Source: Methanosarcinaceae archaeon
GTDB taxonomy: Archaea; Halobacteriota; Methanosarcinia; Methanosarcinales; Methanosarcinaceae
Assembly: GCA_016932675.1 (NCBI GenBank)
Contig: JAFGCK010000036.1
Location: forward strand, 1-64,000
Reading direction: 5' to 3'
Length of the DNA stretch: 64,000 nucleotides
Positions 40,101 through 45,388 of the stretch are shown piece by piece. Numbering within the stretch: the first letter of the stretch is position 1; every line of letters begins with the position of its first letter. Position numbers and translations under genes: made by a program. The notes beneath the pieces were generated by a model that searched no databases, was not told the DNA's origin, and saw only the letters and a program-made list of their open reading frames with translations.

Positions 40101-40160
40101 CTTCCGCAGATAGCGCCACTGCTAACGCCGAAGATGATAGAGTACATAAAGGCGAACTGA
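37113..40160 (+). CDS. FAD-linked oxidase/Fe-S protein (D-lactate dehydrogenase-like) with Met-rich tail
   Basis: A 1015-residue fusion. Residues about 40-215 are an FAD-binding type 4 domain (VVPRAGASSGYGGI), about 250-470 the FAD-oxidase C-terminal domain, then two 4Fe-4S sites (CAQCGYCVNEC and CTTCEMCDHFC), and two CCG cysteine-rich domains (CCGIPML with CPACL; CCGSVVTL with CPCCL) as in GlpC and HdrB. Such proteins oxidise D-lactate, glycolate or related 2-hydroxy acids. The last 121 residues (895-1015) contain 28 methionines and many prolines, not part of the known domains. GGAGTG precedes ATG 37113. Substrate and acceptor are unknown. Confidence 0.85.
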   Translation: MATAVYELTDEQKQELSSIFGKGVNFREKERHYYTHDVGALPSLVKRMIGKTMPAAIVKVTGEEKAVGLMKFARKYGIPVVPRAGASSGYGGIIPTKGGIVADMTPMRRIISIDKENHLATVGAGMIWYDLETKLKEEGLAVRAVPSSALSATVGGWLAQNGVGYGSYEYGWSQDTMSSARVVLPNGEVKEFAGEELDKITGTMGTTGIITQVTLKTRDYEKNSAISAGFPDAGSMKEAIKKVSEKKIPVWAISFINPQWADMKNRAPHKTHYGETVEEHRPELPHSYICNFAYPESRDISGLKETIEKAGGKVLPEEVAEHETREWFRSMKVKRLGPSFIPAEVVVPVDSIDTMFNAINDKIGQPVLVEGMVAKGDEAVMLCFMPHSETSFRYNLAFPLALSIVKIAEENGGRIYSSGLYFARQAENVFGRRLPVIREFKKQVDPDDIMNPETLTGRSMLKTGLSFAKTFEPMARVVGNMSGVDRQEFRDTKGIPGDIVSHAYTCAQCGYCVNECDQYYGRGWESQSPRGKWFFLKEYFAGRMELDQEQVDTFLACTTCEMCDHFCQLDLPIERSWMTLRENLVQKRGMMTIPPFEIMAQSLDNQRNIWASYRKDRDMWMPDDIRAKVRDKADIAYFAGCTASFVEKDVAIGAVRLLDDAGIEFTTLGDREACCGIPMLVAGKWDVFERILKMNIANMQKQEVKTVITSCPACLLMWRTIYPQWAEKLGMDFDIEAKHYSEVLVDKMDVLKPKFKVPLNKTIAWHDSCHIGRAGAGVYEPPRELLKAIPGVKLREMEHNREKALCCGSVVTLIDEPDVACRIGNVRLQEAVDQDADIMAALCPCCLVQFRVAARENNVEMKIEDLGALAARSLGYDIPETTEDALVAWATFDKMIELMVPENMTEMMVELLPDMIGAMPSYMRAMMKTMKYVPGMDALMRPMMPRMMPLLMPSLMPKVMPRMLEAVEKRVPMPEHIKEQMPDLMPAAMNNLMPNMLPQIAPLLTPKMIEYIKAN

Positions 40161-40194
40161 GAACCAGGCGAACTGAGAACCGAAAGAAAGTCAG

Positions 40195-40216
40195 AAGGCC
40201 ATATGGCCTTTTCTTT
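40195..40216. terminator. Terminator between convergent genes
   Basis: AAGGCC (40195-40200) ATAT GGCCTT (40205-40210), then TTCTTT. Just before it GGCGAACTGAGAACC is repeated in tandem (40151-40165 and 40167-40181), the first copy including the stop codon of the upstream gene. Confidence 0.55.
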
Positions 40217-40223
40217 CCCTGTT

Positions 40224-40433
40224 CTATTCTTTCGGGATATTTTCCGGAATGGGCTTATCAGGCGTTACACCGTAGTATTCGGTCCTTGCCCTGCCCCATA
40301 TACAGCCTTTCTTCCCGAATATCTTAAGTTCGAAGTCCTGAACTGCCTTGCAGATGCTGTTGCCAGCACGTGCTCCCCTGCAGACAGGGCAATATCTCTC
40401 ACAGAAGACCGGGGGCTTTTTCTTCTCCGCCAT
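40224..40433 (-). CDS. Small cysteine-rich protein
   Basis: A 69-residue protein with CERYCPVCRGARAG at the start and further cysteines in SICKAV and KGCIWG, a likely zinc-binding fold. It begins at ATG 40433 with an excellent ribosome site (GGGAGGTCATT) on its strand, which supports a real gene. I do not recognise the family. Convergent with the FAD/Fe-S gene; upstream lies the AT-rich gap before the TRAM gene. Confidence 0.7.
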   Translation of the reverse strand: MAEKKKPPVFCERYCPVCRGARAGNSICKAVQDFELKIFGKKGCIWGRARTEYYGVTPDKPIPENIPKE

Positions 40434-40804
40434 AATGACCTCCCTTTACTGACAATTAAGATATTTACTGATACAGCTTGATCTTTTCCAGACTGCACCG
40501 TATTACCAGCCTTTATCAGATAAAAATGTATTCGACAGGTTGAGACTTTGGGCCTTAGGCATCAGGCTGCAAATATCTGTTATGTCAAAGCATAAGAACC
40601 ATCTTAATGCACAGTAGATCAGATCTATGCTTAAAGGGAATTTTTATATACTATACTACACATTGTATAAGTGCTTTTAGAGTTTGGAACTGATTTGCTA
40701 GATTATAAGTTTAGATAGTAGGGCTTTATTGTTTTACTGTTTTTTCATATTTTCAACTAATGGTTATATCTCTTTTTAAGCTATTAAATTAGGACGTGAA
40801 ATAT
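40434..40804. promoter_or_regulatory. Intergenic promoter and long leader of the TRAM gene
   Basis: No gene seen. TTTTTATATACTATAC (40641-40656) is a strong TATA element; a start near 40672 gives a leader of about 130 bases that is U-rich (TTTATTGTTTTACTG, TTTTTTCATATTTTC) before the ribosome site at 40791-40799. The length is unusual for archaeal mRNAs and is compatible with post-transcriptional, for example cold-related, control. Confidence 0.45.
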
Positions 40805-41008
40805 TTGTTTAGTAACATGAATTCAACTGCTCCAGTAGAAGCTGGAGAAAGCTATGATGTAACAATTGAAGATATCGCAAGAGAAGGCGATGGGATCGCA
40901 AGAGTAAGCGGATTTGTTATCTTTGTCCCTGAGACAGAAATTGGTGATGAAGTCACCATAAAAGTTAGCAAAGTAATGAGCAAATTCGCATTTGGCGAAG
41001 TTGCTTAA
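40805..41008 (+). CDS. TRAM-domain RNA-binding protein
   Basis: A 67-residue stand-alone TRAM domain: VTIEDIAREGDGIARVSGFVIFVP, then EIGDEVTIKVSKVMSKFAF. Stand-alone TRAM proteins of methanogens act as RNA chaperones, with cold-shock-like behaviour reported in Methanococcoides. Starts considered are GTG 40796, TTG 40805 and ATG 40817. TTG 40805 gives the family-like MFSN head and has AGGACGTGA upstream at a suitable distance, so it is preferred. Confidence 0.87.
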   Translation: MFSNMNSTAPVEAGESYDVTIEDIAREGDGIARVSGFVIFVPETEIGDEVTIKVSKVMSKFAFGEVA

Positions 41009-41137
41009 TTTACAATTCATCATTAATTAAAAATGTATTGGGAAATCAATGTTTTGGTTTTCCATTTTTACTTTTCTTCTATCCGATAACCTATTATTAG
41101 TGCAGTGCGCTGTTGGGTTGCGGGGTAAGTCGTAGGG

Positions 41138-41407
41138 ATGCAAGATAAGATTTTTTTTGGTGAGTATGAGGTTAATTGCGGGGACTCAAATATGTTGTAT
41201 TGCGGGGCTCATCCTTCAGGTGTCCTAGAAGTGATTTTGTCGCAAGCTCCTCTGTGCCTTGAACTATGTGGGGAATGGGAACTTGCCATCGGGCAAAAAA
41301 GATACGTTCATTCTGATTTGATAGATCAATGGCAACACCTGTACATCAATTATGAGATAGCCATCAATAACCGAAGAATTATAAAATATGTTAAACGGTT
41401 CATATAA
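41138..41407 (+). CDS. Hypothetical protein, accessory cassette gene 1
   Basis: An 89-residue protein of no family I recognise: short, with four cysteines (VNCGDS, LYCGAH, PLCLELCGEW) and a basic C-terminus (YVKRFI). Codon use is more AT-rich than in the surrounding core genes. The start ATG 41138 has only GTAGGG beside it. It is followed 25 bases on by a second unknown gene in the same direction. Could be real or a remnant. Confidence 0.45.
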   Translation: MQDKIFFGEYEVNCGDSNMLYCGAHPSGVLEVILSQAPLCLELCGEWELAIGQKRYVHSDLIDQWQHLYINYEIAINNRRIIKYVKRFI

Positions 41408-41432
41408 TATAAAAACACCAGGAGTTGAAACA

Positions 41433-41696
41433 ATGCAAGCAAAAATTCCAGACCTTGATAAGCATAAGATGCAGAGTAGTTTTTCCAGACGAGAGCAAAA
41501 ATTTTTCATCAGGGATTGCTTTAATTTTATCCGCGAAAACAACAGTGAGACACACGAAAAACTTCAGGAACTATTATCAGTGTGGGTAGCAGACCGTAGG
41601 CGGCAATATGGTATACCATTAAATATGAATGAACTCTCTCAGTTTGAACAATTCATTAACAGTTCTCATCCATATTACAAGCTCCTCGTGCGATAA
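41433..41696 (+). CDS. Hypothetical protein, accessory cassette gene 2
   Basis: An 87-residue, charged, mainly helical protein (FSRREQKFFIRDCFNFIREN, then EKLQELLSVWVADRRRQYG). ATG 41433 has AGGAGTTGA at the correct distance, so it looks like a genuine gene. No family recognised. Its stop codon overlaps the ATG of the next short frame by one base (TAATG), typical of an operon. Confidence 0.6.
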   Translation: MQAKIPDLDKHKMQSSFSRREQKFFIRDCFNFIRENNSETHEKLQELLSVWVADRRRQYGIPLNMNELSQFEQFINSSHPYYKLLVR

Positions 41697-41770
41697 TGAT
41701 CATCGACCTTAATGATTTTCCCAAAGGTAAGGCTTTGTTGGGGTTAAGTGATGAAATTAGCGAACTGCTG
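41696..41770 (+). pseudogene. Truncated third gene of the cassette
   Basis: From ATG 41696 the frame reads MIIDLNDFPKGKALLGLSDE and continues ISELLNLE, then runs into the 3' end of the flavodoxin gene on the other strand, where the continued translation (to 41899) is only the antisense of flavodoxin. The gene appears cut at about 41770, marking the right edge of the cassette. Confidence 0.4.
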
Positions 41771-41773
41771 AAT

Positions 41774-42268
41774 TTAGAGTTTGGACTGCACTTCCCTTGC
41801 AAATTCCTTTGCCTTCTGTACACGGCTCTCGTCAGGCTGTCCCTTTGTGGAAGGACCCATCTCACCGAATGCCTTCATCTGCGGGTCATCCATCTTTAAG
41901 AGCATATCGATCACAGGCTGGGCGAGTTCTCCCTGGCAATCGAATCTGCCAAGTATGTTCGCACCGGCGGCTGCCTGTTCAGCGGAACCGGTCCATGAAT
42001 GGATCGCCTCGAAACCTTCGGGGACTGCATGGGTCATGAATATGGCGATGTTCCTGCCGGACGTCTTTTCGGATAAGAAGGCCTTCACATCTGGAGGAAC
42101 ATCGAACTGCATAACAGGGAAACCTATGAAAGCAAGGTCGTATCCTTCAAGGTCCGATACCTCAGCTATGGGCTTGATATCCTTTTCCCCTTCAAGTTCG
42201 CCATAGATGGCTTCTGCGATTTTCTTTGTGTTTCCGGTCTGGGTCATGTAGGTTACTAGCATCTTCAT
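41774..42268 (-). CDS. Flavodoxin-family protein
   Basis: A 164-residue flavodoxin fold protein: the FMN phosphate loop TYMTQTGNTKKIAEAI is at the N-terminus and GYDLAFIGFPVMQF follows. The C-terminal third contains a methanogen-type extension (DPQMKAFGEMGPSTKGQPDE). ATG 42268 is selected with AGGAT upstream; the frame is open five codons more. Probably carries low-potential electrons or acts as an NADPH/flavin reductase; partner unknown. Confidence 0.85.
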   Translation of the reverse strand: MKMLVTYMTQTGNTKKIAEAIYGELEGEKDIKPIAEVSDLEGYDLAFIGFPVMQFDVPPDVKAFLSEKTSGRNIAIFMTHAVPEGFEAIHSWTGSAEQAAAGANILGRFDCQGELAQPVIDMLLKMDDPQMKAFGEMGPSTKGQPDESRVQKAKEFAREVQSKL

Positions 42269-42343
42269 ATCTATCCTGTCCATGATTGGTCTTGGTAGGT
42301 AATTGTATCTTCTACATACTTATATAGATAAGCGTTAGTGACC

Positions 42344-42371
42344 GCTCCCACGGCTAAAGCCGGAGGCTTTC
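42344..42371. repeat. IS200/IS605-like end hairpin remnant
   Basis: CTCCCACGGCTAAAGCCGGAG-type stem-loop (CGGC-TAAA-GCCG with outer CTCC/GGAG) followed by GCTTTC resembles the CCCACGGCTAAAGCCGTGGGCTTC hairpins at ends of IS605/TnpB elements in methanogens. No tnpA or tnpB gene remains in the 302-base gap (42284-42585). Confidence 0.35.
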
Positions 42372-42585
42372 TCCATCCCTGCGCCCAGTTATATGTACTA
42401 TCCTGATCCAGGTACAAAAATGACTATTTCATGATCAAAAAGCCGGATCCAGCCTAACAAAGGCCCCCATCCGCCGAGACTTCATGTAGATATTATAAGG
42501 GTAAAATTAGAAATATCAACAGACAGATAAGAATAGTGAACGATTCTGAAGGCTTTCAAATATATTGATCACGCGGAGGAAGAAT

Positions 42586-43284
42586 ATGGGTTTATTTGAC
42601 AGAATGGGAACAGTAGTAAGAGCAAAGATGAACAAACTGGTCAACCGCATGGAAGATCCACGGGAAACACTGGATTACTCTTATGAGAAACAACTGGAAA
42701 TGCTGCAGAACGTCAAGAGGGGAGTCGCTGATGTCACGACATCGAAGAAGAGATTGCAATTGCAGCGCTCAAAACTCCAGCAGAACATCGACAAACTGGA
42801 CAGGCAGGCAAAGGATGCCATGAAAACCGACAGGGAGGATCTGGCAAGGCTGGCGCTTGAGAGGAAGAGTGCCCTGGTGATGCAGGTAGAAGGCCTTGAT
42901 ACGCAGATCGCGGACCTGGAAAAGGAGCAGGAGAAACTGGTTGCGGCCGAGAAACGCCTCTCCACAAAGGTGGAGGTGTTCAGAACCCGCAAGGAGACCA
43001 TCAAGGCACAGTATTCCGCAGCTGATGCCCAGGTAAAGATCAATGAGTCCGTATCCGGCATCAGCGAGGAGATGGCAGATGTCGGCATGGCAATTGACCG
43101 GGCTGAGAACAAGACAGAAGAGATGAAAGCCCGAGCATCCGCACTGGACGAGCTTCTGGAAACAGGAACACTGGACGATGTAACTGCCAGCGGTGACGAT
43201 ATTGACCGGGAACTTGCAAAGATGCATGCAGAGTCAAATGTCGATGCAGAACTTGCCAGGCTCAGGGAAGAGGTGGGCAAATGA
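42586..43284 (+). CDS. pspA: PspA/IM30 membrane-stress protein
   Basis: A 232-residue, almost fully coiled-coil ESCRT-III-like protein: MGLFDRMGTVVRAKMNKLVN amphipathic helix, then NRMEDPRETLDYSYEKQ and long heptad helices. It binds and stabilises stressed cytoplasmic membranes. ATG 42586 is the start, with GGAGGAAG upstream; the open frame begins seven codons earlier. It overlaps pspAA by 4 bases and faces htpX-pspAB, forming a compact stress cluster. Confidence 0.93.
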   Translation: MGLFDRMGTVVRAKMNKLVNRMEDPRETLDYSYEKQLEMLQNVKRGVADVTTSKKRLQLQRSKLQQNIDKLDRQAKDAMKTDREDLARLALERKSALVMQVEGLDTQIADLEKEQEKLVAAEKRLSTKVEVFRTRKETIKAQYSAADAQVKINESVSGISEEMADVGMAIDRAENKTEEMKARASALDELLETGTLDDVTASGDDIDRELAKMHAESNVDAELARLREEVGK

Positions 43285-43559
43285 TCATCAGGATCTCGGA
43301 AGAAGGACAGTATGAGGTTCCCGGCAACCTGCTGGACGATCTCAACGTCATAGATAACAGGATAGTGGACCTGGTTGCCGGAGAAAAGGAAGAGGAATAC
43401 AGGACGGAACTCTCAAAGCTCATCGGAATGGTCAGGTCAAAAGGTAAGAAGCTTGATGACAGTGAGATCAGGGAATCCGACATTATTCTCCCACCTGAGG
43501 ATCTGACCCTTAACGAAGCAAGAGATATCTTCAAAGGCGAAGGAATATTTGAGGGCTAG
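43281..43559 (+). CDS. pspAA: PspA-associated protein PspAA
   Basis: A 92-residue protein beginning MIIRISEEGQYEVPGNLLDD and ending EARDIFKGEGIFEG, matching the PspAA family encoded next to archaeal and actinobacterial pspA. Start overlaps the pspA stop (ATGA), so the two are translationally coupled. It probably modulates PspA assembly; mechanism unknown. Confidence 0.85.
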   Translation: MIIRISEEGQYEVPGNLLDDLNVIDNRIVDLVAGEKEEEYRTELSKLIGMVRSKGKKLDDSEIRESDIILPPEDLTLNEARDIFKGEGIFEG

Positions 43560-43572
43560 GCGGCCATGATGG

Positions 43573-44145
43573 TCAGAATGGCATCCCCCAGAGGGGGTAC
43601 CATTTACCCAGATCCTTTTCAATGGGCAGTTCTCTTTCCATAAGGGACTTGAGCCTCGTTTCCATGGAATTGTCCCTTTTATGATCCTCCAGGGGCACAA
43701 AGGGATAATAGCCGTCCTGTTTGAAATTGTATATCCAGTAGACCGGGCCCTTACCCTCGAACAGATATACGGCACAGAGCAGCTGCTCCCCGAAATCGTG
43801 ATCGATGAGTGTCTGGGAAACCATGTGGATGTTGGTGACAAGGTCCTCAAAATCCGGGTCATTCAGGATTACCCATAAGAAATTATACCCGTCCTTCTCA
43901 AGCCTGAAAATGGTTCCTGTTTCCCGGGTGCTGTATTTTAAAAGACCCTCGATCTCTTCCCTGGCATCTTCATATTTCGACATTTCCATGGGCTTGAAAC
44001 AGATGCCTGCCGAGCTGGAAGGCTTGAGACGCAGGTCGACCTCCATGGTGACCACAGCTGTTGACATGGCAAAAAGCCGGTCGGTCTTTGCTTTGGGCAG
44101 GCTCCCCCTTCCAAGGAGAGAATCGAGCATACTTTTCAGTCCCAT
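43573..44145 (-). CDS. pspAB: PspA-associated protein PspAB
   Basis: A 190-residue soluble protein matching PspAB: KTDRLFAMSTAVVTMEVDL at the N-terminus, SSAGICFKPMEMSKYED, and GPVYWIYNFKQDGYYPFVP. Its ATG overlaps the htpX stop codon by one base (TGATG), so both are made from one message. PspAB genes occur with HtpX and PspA in archaea and actinobacteria; a role in membrane-protein quality control is inferred from that company. Confidence 0.85.
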   Translation of the reverse strand: MGLKSMLDSLLGRGSLPKAKTDRLFAMSTAVVTMEVDLRLKPSSSAGICFKPMEMSKYEDAREEIEGLLKYSTRETGTIFRLEKDGYNFLWVILNDPDFEDLVTNIHMVSQTLIDHDFGEQLLCAVYLFEGKGPVYWIYNFKQDGYYPFVPLEDHKRDNSMETRLKSLMERELPIEKDLGKWYPLWGMPF

Positions 44146-45026
44146 CAGAGCTCAAGCTCCCTCTGGATCTTTTCGAGTGCAGCGATCCTTTTTTCAATGG
44201 CAGGGTGAGTTGAGAGGAGATTCATGAAAGAACCCGAGACAGCTGCAGGTATTATGAAAAAGGCATTCATGCCTTCCACCTTTCTCAGATCCTCGTTGGG
44301 TATGCGAGGCATCACATCACTTATCTTCAGCAGTGCGGATATGAGATGGGATGGCTGGCCCGTTATGATCGCAGAACCCCTGTCCGCCGCGAATTCCCTG
44401 TACCTGGAAAGAGCACGTATGAGCAAAAAGCTCACGATCCAGACGGCAATGGAGACGATCCACACAATCACGGTTCCGCCTGAATTCTTCCTGTTGCCGC
44501 CAAAAGCGCCAAAGTAGAGGCTATACCGCACAAAGTAGAACGCAATGGTGGAAATGAAGCTGGCTATGGTCAGTATGGCCATATCCCTGTTCTTGACATG
44601 ACTGAGTTCATGGGCAAGCACAGCCTCCAGTTCTCCCTGGTTGAGCCTTTCCAGCAGGCCGGTGGTGACAGCCACCACTGCACTGTTGGGACCTTTGCCG
44701 GTAGCGAATGCATTCGGAACCCGGGTATTCACCACTGCGATCCTGGGTTTTGGAAGGTCGGCTATGGCGCACAGCCTTGTAATGGTCTGATGGAGGTTCG
44801 GGGCCTCGTCCTCAGACACGACCTTTGCATTCATGGTCCAGAGGACAAGCCTGTCCGAGTAGTAATACTGTGCCCCCAGGGACAGACCTATGAACAGAAT
44901 CATGAACGATGATGGAGCTCTCATATAAGAAAGGAACGCCAGAAAGAAAAGATAGACTGCCGCAAGCAGTAACATCGTTAGCAACATCCGCCCTTCAAGT
45001 CCAAGGTCCTTTTTCCATTTAACCAT
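44145..45026 (-). CDS. htpX: HtpX zinc metalloprotease
   Basis: A 293-residue M48-family integral membrane protease that degrades misfolded membrane proteins. Two N-terminal transmembrane segments (about 14-50), the HELSH zinc motif at residues 139-143, two further membrane segments near 155-205, and the third ligand region SRYREFAADRGSA. Complete. AGAGGTTTAT precedes ATG 45026. Operon with pspAB. Confidence 0.93.
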   Translation of the reverse strand: MVKWKKDLGLEGRMLLTMLLLAAVYLFFLAFLSYMRAPSSFMILFIGLSLGAQYYYSDRLVLWTMNAKVVSEDEAPNLHQTITRLCAIADLPKPRIAVVNTRVPNAFATGKGPNSAVVAVTTGLLERLNQGELEAVLAHELSHVKNRDMAILTIASFISTIAFYFVRYSLYFGAFGGNRKNSGGTVIVWIVSIAVWIVSFLLIRALSRYREFAADRGSAIITGQPSHLISALLKISDVMPRIPNEDLRKVEGMNAFFIIPAAVSGSFMNLLSTHPAIEKRIAALEKIQRELEL

Positions 45027-45171
45027 ATAAACCTCTTTATCTTTAAGTAATTGTTATTTCATACTTAAGGGAACTTACCAGATAAACATTTTATCATGAG
45101 ACAGAATGAAAGGGCCATCTGACCATTCCCGGAAGCCCTCCTGCTGATCTGCATCCTGAAGGATCTGCAAA

Positions 45172-45282
45172 ATGGACAGGTTCATTGAAAAAATAACAGG
45201 CCTTAAGGACGAAATTCCAATTGGACAAACTCCAGAAAATATAAGTCAGAATCACCAGTTTATTAATACCATGAGGTCATAG
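45172..45282 (+). CDS. Possible 36-residue small protein
   Basis: In the 362-base gap between htpX and uvrA a frame runs from ATG 45172 to TAG 45280-45282 and reads MDRFIEKITGLKDEIPIGQ and so on, a plausible protein composition. The ribosome site (GGATCT) is weak and no family is known. It may be the rest of a longer gene. The remainder of the gap shows only AT-rich promoter-like DNA. Confidence 0.25.
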   Translation: MDRFIEKITGLKDEIPIGQTPENISQNHQFINTMRS

Positions 45283-45388
45283 GATGCATGCTTTTTTGTT
45301 AACGGCCACGACAGATAAGAACGTTCACTGAGCGAAGAGAGAATATATCGTAAGATTTACCTGCTAATCACCTTATGAGAGAACAGCC

